NCBI GenBank assembly: GCA_965197395.1
Contig: CBDANB010000006.1
Coordinates: 434,001 to 498,000 of the forward strand
Length of the DNA stretch: 64,000 bases
Source of the DNA: CAZYFH01 sp965197395
GTDB lineage: Bacteria; Acidobacteriota; Vicinamibacteria; Vicinamibacterales; UBA8438
Direction: 5' to 3'
Below, piece by piece: positions 37,000 to 44,344 of the stretch. Each line of letters starts with the position of its first letter. Position 1 is the first letter of the stretch. A program made the position numbers and the translations under genes. Under the pieces are notes generated by a model. The model saw only the letters and a list, made by a program, of their open reading frames with translations, was not told the DNA's origin and made no database searches.

Positions 37000-37515
37000 C
37001 TATCGCTCGTCGACGCGGTGCCCTTCGACGTGAAGGACGAGCCCTGGCGTCCCCTCGCGCTTCGTCACGATTCCCCACGCGGTGACGGTCGAGGCCCCGG
37101 CGCTGGAGAGCGAATCGCGAGCGCCACCCCCGTCGGCGCCGGGAGCCAAGACAAAGCGTTGCACGGATCCCGCGCTCACGAGCACGGCCGATACCAGGTC
37201 GCCGGCCTCCGGCGCCGGTGAGCGTTCGAGTGTGCCCTGCACCCAGAACCGAACGCCGGTCGGCGTGAAGTCCGCGTCCCGCACCGCCTGCTGGAGCACA
37301 TCCGGATCGGGATGTGTTCCGGAGTCGAACGTGACGATGATCAGCGCACGGTCGAGCTCGTCATCGGTGTCGGCAACGCCGTCCAGGCGTTGTAGGGATC
37401 GCTTGACCCCGTAGGCTCAAAGCCCTCAGGTCATGCCGGACACGTCGACCTCGGCCCTCACGACCTCGGCCGCCACGGGAACAGCGCTCAACGTCCACGC
37501 AAGTGCCAGACCCAC
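37000..37515 (-). CDS. HMA-domain metal-binding protein with two in-frame TGA codons at the CxxC cysteines (candidate selenoprotein)
   Basis: Reading from GTG 37515: leader VGLALAWTLSAVPVAA, then VRAEVDVSGMT, TGA (37428-37426), Gly-Leu, TGA (37419-37417), AYGVKRSLQRLDGVADTDDE, LIIVTFDSGTHPDPDVLQQA, VRDADFTPTGVRF. This is the HMA fold; normal homologues have GMTCxxC here, so both TGAs sit at the two metal-binding Cys codons. Frame and spacing are otherwise perfect on both sides. The C-terminal part (GTLERSPAPEAGDLVSAVLV ... GIVTKREGTPGLVLHVEG) looks like an OB-type domain. If TGA is read as selenocysteine the product has 171 residues and a UxxU motif. The alternative is a pseudogene with two Cys-to-stop changes. 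The 5' end is near a junction with a BoxB fragment and lacks a ribosome site, so the start is unsure. Confidence 0.72.
37374..37410 (-). promoter_or_regulatory. SECIS-like stem-loops downstream of the TGA codons
   Basis: On the mRNA strand there are two hairpins. GGGGTC-AAGC-GATCCC (37410-37395) has 6 bp including one G-U; its loop begins 21 nt after the first TGA. CAACGCC-TGGAC-GGCGTTG (37392-37374) has a perfect 7-bp stem; its loop starts 31 nt after the second TGA and contains G at position two. Bacterial SECIS elements lie inside the coding region, with the apical loop about 16-37 nt after UGA. Fit is suggestive only, as GC-rich DNA yields hairpins readily. Confidence 0.45.
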
Positions 37516-37535
37516 AACACGCCGATGCGTTCACC

Positions 37536-37897
37536 GAGACGGCAAGATGCAGCTGGAAAGCCTGGCGCAGCGATTGCAGGAGGGGATCGGCCGCTGGAAC
37601 AGGATTATCGAAGGGGCCGAGATCGACTTCCGACTCCGCCTGCCGCACCTGGCCTTCAACCGCGCGATCGGCGAGTTCGCCGCCGTGCACGCATCGCCGG
37701 AGGGAGAGCTCCTGGACGCCGACGAGTGGGCGCGACGACGCGACGAGTGGCTACCCTCGGCGGCGGACGGGGATTTCGTGCAGTCGTTGATGGAGACGGA
37801 ACGCGCCCCCGGCGCCTACGCCGGCTGGATCGCGCCGCCCAAGCGCGGCATCGACAACAAGCCGGGCGACTTCGAATACGTCAGACTCGAGGCGTGA
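37536..37897 (+). pseudogene. Benzoyl-CoA 2,3-epoxidase subunit B (BoxB) C-terminal fragment
   Basis: About 118 residues match the BoxB tail: LRLPHLAFNRAIGEFAAVHA, DADEWARRRDEWLPSAADGD, GWIAPPKRGIDNKPGDFEYV, ending RLEA. BoxB is normally about 475 residues; the di-iron oxygenase core is absent. The fragment begins at a junction with the HMA-protein gene near 37525. No other benzoate or phenylacetate gene is present. Confidence 0.75.
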
Positions 37898-37957
37898 GCC
37901 GCGCCGAGCTGCTAAATCCCAGCGCGTCAGGCCCCGGGGACAATGCTCGGACGGCAA

Positions 37958-38272
37958 TCATCGGACGACGATGATGTCTCCAGGCTGGAGGTCCATGTTT
38001 ACTGGCCCGCTCGAGTCAATCGCGGCGGCGGCGTAATCGAATTCGATGCGATGGTACGCTCCCTCGCCGCGTCGCAGCACAACGATCTCGTCGGTGTCAG
38101 CGAACTCGTTCAGCCCCCCCGCCAGCGCCAACCCGTCCAGCACGCTTGAGGGTGGAAGCTCCTGCGCCGTCGCAGCAATCGAGACGAAAGCGGCCGCGAG
38201 CCCGAAGCGCCGGCCGAGTGACCAGTGTCGCGGTGCCGTGCGGCGGCGAGGCCGTCGTGCGCTTCTTGCCAC
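37958..38272 (-). CDS. Polysaccharide-export (SLBB) protein, internally deleted
   Basis: 104 residues from a GTG at 38272. A basic leader and signal peptide (GRRFGLAAAFVSIAATAQE) are joined directly to the C-terminal SLBB tail: VLDGLALAGGLNEFADTDEI, VLRRGEGAYHRIEFDYAAAA, MDLQPGDIIVVR. Wza-like exporters have about 200-380 residues, with the poly_export domain between. That domain is missing but the frame is kept, so this is an in-frame mid-gene deletion. It is divergent from galE, in keeping with a former exopolysaccharide locus. Confidence 0.7.
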   Translation of the reverse strand: MARSARRPRRRTAPRHWSLGRRFGLAAAFVSIAATAQELPPSSVLDGLALAGGLNEFADTDEIVVLRRGEGAYHRIEFDYAAAAIDSSGPVNMDLQPGDIIVVR

Positions 38273-38484
38273 AACGAACCTACCTGACTTCAACTCCCTC
38301 GTGGAGCGCGCGGGGCACGCTCCGGTCACGACCTCGGGCGACCTCAACGTGATAGGGCCTGGGGAGCATCAACCGCTCAGTATGCCAATGGAGGCGGACC
38401 CCCTTTGCCGTCGGTCGGGGGGTCGGCAATAATACTTCCCCCTGGTGGCCAGAAAGGCCTGGCGGGTTGTCGTGAGCCACTCGA

Positions 38485-39465
38485 ATGAAAGTTGTTGTGA
38501 CCGGAGCAGCCGGCTACATCGGGAGCGTCGTCACCGAGCGGCTGCTCGACCACGGACACCAGGTGCTTGCCCTGGACAGCCTGCGCCACGGGCACCGGGC
38601 CGCCGTGCACCCGGGCGCCACCTTCCTCGAGGGCGACCTGTTGGACCGCACGTGGTTGAAGGCGCAGCTGGCGGACGCACATTGCGATGCCGTGGTCCAT
38701 CTGGCAGCCGAGGCGCTCATCGACGAGTCGATCCGTGATCCGGGGCGCTTCTTCGATGTGAACGTGACCGGCGGCCTGAACCTGCTTGATGCGATGACGT
38801 CGGCTGATGTCCGCCGGCTCGTCTTCTCCTCGACCGCGGCCGTGTATGGGGAGCCTGATCGTGTACCGATTGCCGAAGACGCCGCCCGGAACCCGGTCAA
38901 CGCCTATGGAGAATCCAAACTGGCGTTCGAGCGTGTGTTGCCGTGGCACGAGAAGGCCCACGGCCTTCGGTACGTCTCGTTCCGCTACTTCAACGCCTGC
39001 GGCGCGACTGATCGATACGGCGAGTATCACGTGCCTGAAACGCACCTGATTGCGATTTTGCTCGAAGTCGCGCTCGGGCTGCGGTCTGAGATCGGTCTGT
39101 TTGGCACAGACTATGGGACGCGTGACGGCACGTGCATTCGCGACTACGTGCACGTCGGCGACATCGCCGACGCCCACGTGCTTGCCCTGGAACGGATGGA
39201 CGAGCTTGGGTCGGCCGCGTACAACCTCGGGAACGGTGCCGGGTATTCCAATCAGGAAGTGATCGAAGCGGCAAGGCGCGTCACCGGCCGCCCGATTCGG
39301 GTGGTGTCATCGGGCCGAAGGCCGGGAGACCCGGCGCGGCTCGTCGCAAGCTCCGACCGCGCCCGCCGGACGCTGGGCTGGCACCCTCGGTCGCCCGAGC
39401 TCGACGACATGATCGAGAGCGCGTGGAAATGGCGCCGGACCCGGCAGCGTCCGTACGATGCCTGA
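38485..39465 (+). CDS. galE: UDP-glucose 4-epimerase
   Basis: 326 residues, extended SDR fold: NAD-binding TGAAGYIGSVVTERLLDHG, the catalytic Ser-Ser-Thr (VFSSTAAVYGEP) and YxxxK in YGESKLAFERVLPW. GalE signatures RYFNACGA and GTRDGTCIRDYVHVGDIADA are present. It interconverts UDP-glucose and UDP-galactose for surface polysaccharide. The GHMP-kinase gene follows after 15 bp on the same strand. Confidence 0.93.
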   Translation: MKVVVTGAAGYIGSVVTERLLDHGHQVLALDSLRHGHRAAVHPGATFLEGDLLDRTWLKAQLADAHCDAVVHLAAEALIDESIRDPGRFFDVNVTGGLNLLDAMTSADVRRLVFSSTAAVYGEPDRVPIAEDAARNPVNAYGESKLAFERVLPWHEKAHGLRYVSFRYFNACGATDRYGEYHVPETHLIAILLEVALGLRSEIGLFGTDYGTRDGTCIRDYVHVGDIADAHVLALERMDELGSAAYNLGNGAGYSNQEVIEAARRVTGRPIRVVSSGRRPGDPARLVASSDRARRTLGWHPRSPELDDMIESAWKWRRTRQRPYDA

Positions 39466-39480
39466 CCGCCCATAGAACCC

Positions 39481-39931
39481 ATGGTGATCTCACGAACGCC
39501 GCTGCGCATCAGCCTCATCGGTGGCGGCAGCGATCTCGAGGCGTTCTATCGGCACGGGCCGGGCGCGGTCGTGACGGCGGCGATTCGGAAGTACATCTAC
39601 GTCACGATCAACAAGAAGTTCGACTCGCGCATACGGGCGAGCTATTCGGTCACCGAAATCGTCGACTCTGTCGGCGATCTTCAGCACGAGCTGATCCGGG
39701 AATGCCTGAAGAAGCTGCGCATCGACGGTGGGATCGAGATCACGTCCATCTCGGACATTCCGTCGGAAGGCACCGGCTTGGGGTCGTCGAGCAGCTACAC
39801 GGTGAGCCTGCTCAACGCGCTCTACGCTTACACGCACCGGCACGTCGGCGCCGAGCGTTTGGCGCGCGAGGCCTGTGAGATCGAGATCGACCGCTGCCTC
39901 AAGCCCATTGGAAAACAAGACCAATACATCG
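39481..39931 (+). pseudogene. hddA: D-glycero-D-manno-heptose 7-phosphate kinase-like (HddA) GHMP kinase, 5' part, split by ISL3
   Basis: The N-terminal 150 residues are MVISRTPLRISLIGGGSDLE, IRKYIYVTINKKFDSRIRAS, then the GHMP ATP loop PSEGTGLGSSSSYTVSLLNA and LKPIGKQDQYI. The frame meets the ISL3 element at 39932. Excision with one 8-bp target copy rejoins it with 41361 as QYIAAYGGLQHMRFNADGGV, in phase. HddA phosphorylates sedoheptulose-derived heptose 7-P in GDP-heptose synthesis for surface glycans; this fits galE next door. Confidence 0.85.
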
Positions 39932-41360
39932 GGGTCTATCCGGGTTTGCCAAAGACGTTTAGCTGATGCAATGACTTGATTGCTGCATGTAAACACGGGC
40001 TTCATTCCCTCTGTTGATTGCCGTCGACAGGAAGGAGGAGAAGCCCGTGAGCAACCTGAAGTTGCTGCGCACGATCCTACGTCTCAAGAGTCTGAAGGTC
40101 ACGCATGTTCGGTTCATGCATCGCGACACGGAGCTCCATCTGGCGGTCAAGCCGTACAAGAACGGCTGCCGCTGCCCGGCGTGTGGGCGGCGCGGCCGAA
40201 TCGTGCACCAGACAAGCGAGCGACGGCGGTGGGAGGATGTGGCGGTCATGGGCCTGCGCATCGTGCTCTGGTATGCCCCGAAAGAGATCCAGTGCCCCAC
40301 CCATGGGCGCGTGCAGGAGGAGATCCCCTGGGCGCCGGCCTATGCCCGCGTCACCTACCGCCTGGAGTGGCGCCTCTGCGCCCTGTGCCAGATCATGACG
40401 CAGCAGGCGGCGGCCGAGATCCTGCGGCTCCCGACCTCGACCCTGTCCAACCTGCTGCACCGAGTCATCACGCGGGTGCGCCACGGGCACAAAATCCGAG
40501 GCCTGACCACGCTCGGCGTCGACGAGATCTCCTACTGCAAGGGCCGCAAGTTCGCCACCCTCGTCTACGACCTGGACCGCGCGCGCGTCCTGTGGGTCGG
40601 CCCGGGCAAGGGCCGCGACACCATCGATCGCTTCTTCAACGACTGGCTGAGCCCGGGGCAGAAAACGCGGGTCGCCTGGGCCAGTTGCGACATGAGCCCC
40701 GCCTATATCGGGGCGATCACCGATCACTGTCCCGAGGTCACGCTCGTCCTCGACCGCTTCCATCTCGTCAAAGCGCTAAACCAGGCCGTGGACGAAGTCC
40801 GCAAGGAACAGTGGCGGGCTCTCGACACGCCGGGGCGCAAGGCGATCAAGGGGCTGCGGTGGCTGCTCAGCAGGCACTCCAGACACCGGACCAAGGGCCA
40901 TACCCGGTTCCTCAATCGCTTGCGGAACTCCAATCGGCGCATTCATCGCGCCTGGGTGCTCAAGGACGAGTTTGAGCACTTCTGGAACTACCGCTATCGG
41001 GCCTCGGCGACGAAGTTCCTCAGACGCTGGATGACCGCCGCGTTGCGCAGCCGCATCCCGACGTTGCGCACGTTTGTCGGGACACTGCGGACGCACCTCA
41101 CGCACATCATGGCCTTCATCGACAGGCCGCTGACGAATGCCGTCGGCGAGGGCTTGAATCGCATTATCAAGATCGTCAAGAACCGGGCGTCCGGTTATCG
41201 CCACCTGGACGACTTCGCCGACATGATCTACCTGACCGTCGGTGACCTCGATATTCCTGCGCACATTCCCAGCCACTTGCGTACCCTGTGAGCGACGTCA
41301 GAATGCCTATGCACCAGCATCATCAGCGCATTTCGTTAGTTGGGAAATTCGGATATAGCC
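39932..41360 (+). mobile_element. ISL3-family insertion sequence, complete, 1429 bp
   Basis: Terminal inverted repeats are GGGTCTATCCGGGTTTGCCA (left) and GGCTATATCCGAATTTCCCA (right, reverse complement). It is flanked by 8-bp target duplications ATACATCG at 39924-39931 and 41361-41368, as usual for ISL3. It carries one transposase gene and splits an hddA-like gene whose frame is restored on removal. Confidence 0.92.
40047..41291 (+). CDS. ISL3-family transposase
   Basis: 414 residues from the GTG at 40047, preceded by GGAAGGAGGAGAAGCCC. An N-terminal zinc-ribbon (CRCPACGRRGRIVHQT and QCPTHGRVQEE) and HTH precede the DDE_Tnp_ISL3 domain: LTTLGVDEISYCKGRKFATL, TLVLDRFHLVKALNQAVDEV and a C-terminal NAVGEGLNRIIKIVKNRASG. 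The frame is complete. Confidence 0.94.
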   Translation: MSNLKLLRTILRLKSLKVTHVRFMHRDTELHLAVKPYKNGCRCPACGRRGRIVHQTSERRRWEDVAVMGLRIVLWYAPKEIQCPTHGRVQEEIPWAPAYARVTYRLEWRLCALCQIMTQQAAAEILRLPTSTLSNLLHRVITRVRHGHKIRGLTTLGVDEISYCKGRKFATLVYDLDRARVLWVGPGKGRDTIDRFFNDWLSPGQKTRVAWASCDMSPAYIGAITDHCPEVTLVLDRFHLVKALNQAVDEVRKEQWRALDTPGRKAIKGLRWLLSRHSRHRTKGHTRFLNRLRNSNRRIHRAWVLKDEFEHFWNYRYRASATKFLRRWMTAALRSRIPTLRTFVGTLRTHLTHIMAFIDRPLTNAVGEGLNRIIKIVKNRASGYRHLDDFADMIYLTVGDLDIPAHIPSHLRTL

Positions 41361-41550
41361 ATACATCGCGGCGTATGGCGGCTTGCAACACATGCGGTTC
41401 AATGCCGATGGCGGGGTGCACGTCGACCCGATCGTCTGTACACCGGACCTTCGGCACGCCTTGGAATCGCGTCTGCTGTTAATGTACACGGGTGTGACCC
41501 GTCTAGCCGATCCGATCTTAGCGGAGCAAAAGCGGAACCTGACTAATGGG
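41361..41550 (+). pseudogene. HddA-like kinase, 3' part after ISL3; C-terminus lost
   Basis: Reads AAYGGLQHMRFNADGGVHVD, ALESRLLLMYTGVTRLADPI, LAEQKRNLTNG, then loses similarity near 41550. The last about 110 residues of the kinase, including the GAGGGGF region, are absent. The gene therefore carries both an IS insertion and a 3' deletion. Confidence 0.75.
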
Positions 41551-41976
41551 AGAGGCCGCGACGCGGTGGCGCAGCTGGTCGAGCTTGTCAGGCTCGCTGC
41601 GAGCGGCTCTTCCTGGCGCCGCAGCTGTGCTACGAGGAAACCCAGGACGCCTCGGTCCAGGTCCTCGGGCTCATGCGACAGGTCTAACGTTCGATGGGGC
41701 TTCGCCCCACGTCCCCGCGACCGCTCTCGGTCCTTCGGCGCCTCTCAGGACGCCCCGAGCCTCGTCGCATTGCGACGCGGCCTTCTACCACGGGCTCCTA
41801 GCGCCAACGGCTGGCCCCGCGAGGCAAGGCGACGATTCGGATTCCGCTGAGTCCTCGTCGCCGCGAGTGCCGCCGCGAGTGTGGCCCTCCCACGGAGCTG
41901 GCTTTCAGGTGCGTAGTCGTGAACCGAGGGCTCTGACCGGTTCGGCACGCCTTGGAATCGCGTCTGCTGTTAATGT
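41450..41976. repeat. 36-bp direct repeat, two copies 491 bp apart
   Basis: TTCGGCACGCCTTGGAATCG plus CGTCTGCTGTTAATGT is found at 41450-41485 inside the hddA fragment and again, identical, at 41941-41976 just downstream of the arfB stop codon. The second copy is out of context, so it is a duplicated scrap of hddA and marks a rearrangement boundary. Confidence 0.9.
41551..41940. other. Gene debris: short C-terminal scrap and hairpin repeat
   Basis: One plus-strand frame reads ERLFLAPQLCYEETQDASVQ then VLGLMRQV and TAA at 41684-41686, which looks like the tail of an unrecognised gene. Right after it lies TGGGGCTTCGCCCCA (41694-41708), the core hairpin of the dispersed repeat seen at 46182, 49435, 54835 and 56562. 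The remainder to 41940 has no recognisable coding. Confidence 0.4.
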
Positions 41977-41997
41977 CGACCCCCCCGCGTCGCCGCT

Positions 41998-42366
41998 TCA
42001 CGTCGAGACGTTTCTCCCTTCGCCCCAGGGCGAGGCCGCTTTCGACGGTCGCCGTTCCTTGGGACGCCTTGATGCACGCTCAAGTAGTTCGGCGAGCCGT
42101 TCACGAGCCGCAATGCGGTTCTGCGCCTGCGTCCGGTGCTCACGGCTGTCGAGCACAAGGATGCCCTTGGACGACATTCGACTGCCGGCCTCTGCGATCA
42201 AGCGGGCCTTGATCTCGGGCGTGAGGGACGAGTGCGTGACGTCGAAGCGAAGCTCGACAGCCGTCGCGACTTTGTTGACGTTCTGCCCGCCGGGTCCAGA
42301 CGCGCGGACGAAGCGCTCCTCCAACTCGCGCTCTTCAACCGCGACAGTATCGGTGAGTTTGATCAT
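41998..42366 (-). CDS. arfB: Alternative ribosome-rescue factor / peptidyl-tRNA hydrolase ArfB
   Basis: 122 residues from ATG 42366. Release-factor GGQ domain: RFVRASGPGGQNVNKVATAV, with TRYQ-type HRTQAQNRIAARERL. ArfB hydrolyses peptidyl-tRNA on stalled ribosomes. The basic tail (RRPKERRPSKAASPWGEGRN) is shorter than the usual about 138-140 residues and ends next to the displaced 36-bp repeat, so the final residues may be altered. Confidence 0.88.
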   Translation of the reverse strand: MIKLTDTVAVEERELEERFVRASGPGGQNVNKVATAVELRFDVTHSSLTPEIKARLIAEAGSRMSSKGILVLDSREHRTQAQNRIAARERLAELLERASRRPKERRPSKAASPWGEGRNVST

Positions 42367-42593
42367 CGCCTGACACCTCGTCGGGCGAAACCCCGAGGGT
42401 CGATGATGCCGTTCCCCAAGGTACCGCGTCGGCGTCATGCAGCGCCAGCGTTTGGTCCGGTCCTGGTCCCGGGCGGGTGCGTTTCTCCGCCAGAATTGGG
42501 GGGAAGTCGAGCACGGCATGGACGCGAGGTGAGGCATCGTTTCGGTTGCAGCCGCCGTCGGCGCTGCGATACAGTTCGACGAGGAAGCATGCT

Positions 42594-43065
42594 ATGCGTA
42601 CACGCTCCGCCTCAATTCTGCTGTCAGACATCGTCGTGGTCATGCTCATCAGTGTGCCCGCCACGGTCGTCGCACAGGATGCGCCGGGTGGGCAGGAGGT
42701 ACCATGGCGATCTGACGGCCGGCCTGAATTCCAGGGGCCACTGGGACGGTGAGACCCTCGTCGTCGAGACCACGAACTTCACGGCCAAGCGGGCGAGCTT
42801 CGAGCCGGGTGCGACCGTGGCGATCGGGACGGGGGAGACACTACGCCTGGTCGAGCGGTTCCGGCTCCTGGATACCGACACGTTGCTCTACGAGTACACG
42901 GTCGACGACACGACCACCTTCACAGCGCCGTTCACTGCGGCCGTGCCGATGACGCGCAGCGCGGGCCCGATCTTCGAATACGCGTGCCACGAGGGCAACT
43001 ACGGTATGGCCAACATGCTGCGCGCCGGTCGGGCCGAAGACGGCGAAGGCCACGGGACCCGGTAG
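42594..43065 (+). pseudogene. Deleted homologue of the hypothetical exported protein at 44345-45352
   Basis: ATG 42594 starts a signal peptide (SILLSDIVVVMLISVPATVV) followed by VPWRSDGRPEFQG, which matches TPWGQPDLQG of the intact homologue. About 180 codons are then missing and the frame shifts near 42730 to HWDGETLVVETTNFTAKRAS, DTDTLLYEYTVDDTTTFTAP and EYACHEGNYGMANMLRAGRA, matching the C-terminus of the intact gene. Termini are kept, the middle is deleted. Confidence 0.82.
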
Positions 43066-43111
43066 ATCCGCCCGTCCAACGGCACGCCGACGCGATCAAA
43101 CATATCTGGCC

Positions 43112-43320
43112 TGGCGGGTGCCGATCGGCTCGGGATACGCGGGACCGGCGGTCGCGGATCGGCGCGTCTTCGTGCTGGACTGGATCGCAAACCCCGCGTC
43201 ACGAACCATGGACGGGACCGGCTCGTCAACTGGGTGCACCCGGCGTACGCCAACGGCCACGTGATCCAGCGCAACGATCGGGAGATACTAAGGGCATCGC
43301 TCGCCGCGTCGGACTATTAG
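43112..43320 (+). pseudogene. PQQ-like (BamB-type) beta-propeller protein remnant
   Basis: One frame reads WRVPIGSGYAGPAVADRRVF then VLDW, a typical PQQ-repeat blade. After a shift near 43190-43225 another reads LVNWVHPAYANGHVIQRNDR, EILRASLAASDY and TAG at 43318-43320, the usual C-terminus of these outer-membrane-biogenesis-like propellers. Most blades are missing. Confidence 0.65.
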
Positions 43321-43400
43321 CGGAGGCTTGGCTGCGCGCCGCGGGGCGCGAAGGCGGGTCCCGAGAGCGGTCACACGGGGTTTCTTTCGGAGGGACGGAA

Positions 43401-44309
43401 ATGAAGAGAGCAATCGTGCTCGGATCGGTAATCATCTTCGGCGCGCTCTCGCTGGTCGCCGTGTCGGCGCAACAGGGCGAGATGGTCGTCGAGGTCGAGC
43501 AGATCAAGGACAACCTCTACGTGTTGCGCGGCGGGGGCGGCAACTCCGCGGCGTTCGTGACGAGCGGCGGGGTGGTGCTGGTCGACACGAAGGTCGCCGG
43601 ATGGGGGCAACCGCTGATCGACAAGATCGGCGAGCTGACGTCGAACCCGGTGACGACCATCATCAACACGCACGCCCACTTCGACCATGTGAGCGGCAAC
43701 GTCGAGTTCCCCGCCTCGGTGGAGTTCGTCGCGCACGAGAACGCCAAGCAGCTCATGGAAGCGTGGAACCCGGTCACCGGGTTTCCGGGCGACTTCCCGG
43801 ATGTCTTCGACCAGAACAACGGTCATGGACTGCCGTCGCGGACCTACAGCGATCAGCTGACGCTGGGCCGCGGTGACGACCAGGTCGACCTCTACTACTT
43901 CGGACGCGGGCACACCGGGGGTGACACCTGGGTGGTCTTCCCGTCGCTCCGCGTCATGCACGCGGGCGACATGTTCCCGGGCAAGCAGGTGCCGATCATG
44001 GACGCGAGCAACGGCGGCAGCGGCGTCGAGTACGCCCAGACGCTGCGGCTCGCCCACGCGACGGTGACCGACGTCGACACGATCATCACCGGGCACAGCA
44101 CGCAGATGACGCCCGCCGATCTCCTGGAGATGGCCGCTTTCGTGGACAACTTCGTCTCCGGCGCGACGGTTGGGAAACGGGCAGGTCGTTCGGCCGCCGA
44201 GGTGGCCGCGAGCTGGCGCCCACCGGCGCGGTTCGCGACGGCGTACAACGTGCCACCGCCCGAGCGCCTACAGCCGTACATCCAGGTCATTTACGACGAG
44301 TTGGACTAG
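43401..44309 (+). CDS. Metallo-beta-lactamase fold hydrolase, exported
   Basis: 302 residues from ATG 43401 (CGGAGGGACGGAA upstream); open frame exists far upstream but is debris. Signal peptide 1-23 (VIIFGALSLVAVSAQQ). MBL metal motif INTHAHFDHVSGN, then GRGHTGGDTWVVFPSLRVMH with the next ligands His and Asp (HAGDMFPG) and the last His in ITGHSTQMTP. Substrate unknown. It precedes the 44345 gene by 35 bp, so the two are probably cotranscribed. Confidence 0.9.
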   Translation: MKRAIVLGSVIIFGALSLVAVSAQQGEMVVEVEQIKDNLYVLRGGGGNSAAFVTSGGVVLVDTKVAGWGQPLIDKIGELTSNPVTTIINTHAHFDHVSGNVEFPASVEFVAHENAKQLMEAWNPVTGFPGDFPDVFDQNNGHGLPSRTYSDQLTLGRGDDQVDLYYFGRGHTGGDTWVVFPSLRVMHAGDMFPGKQVPIMDASNGGSGVEYAQTLRLAHATVTDVDTIITGHSTQMTPADLLEMAAFVDNFVSGATVGKRAGRSAAEVAASWRPPARFATAYNVPPPERLQPYIQVIYDELD

Positions 44310-44344
44310 CATTCGCCCGGCGGACGGCAAACTAGGAGGGTCTG

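Noticed and set aside
37000..37515. Frameshift or ordinary decay as the explanation for the broken HMA gene
   Set aside because: The phase is identical before, between and after both TGA codons and no other lesion is present, so frameshift is excluded. Two nonsense mutations remain possible but are less parsimonious given their exact positions.
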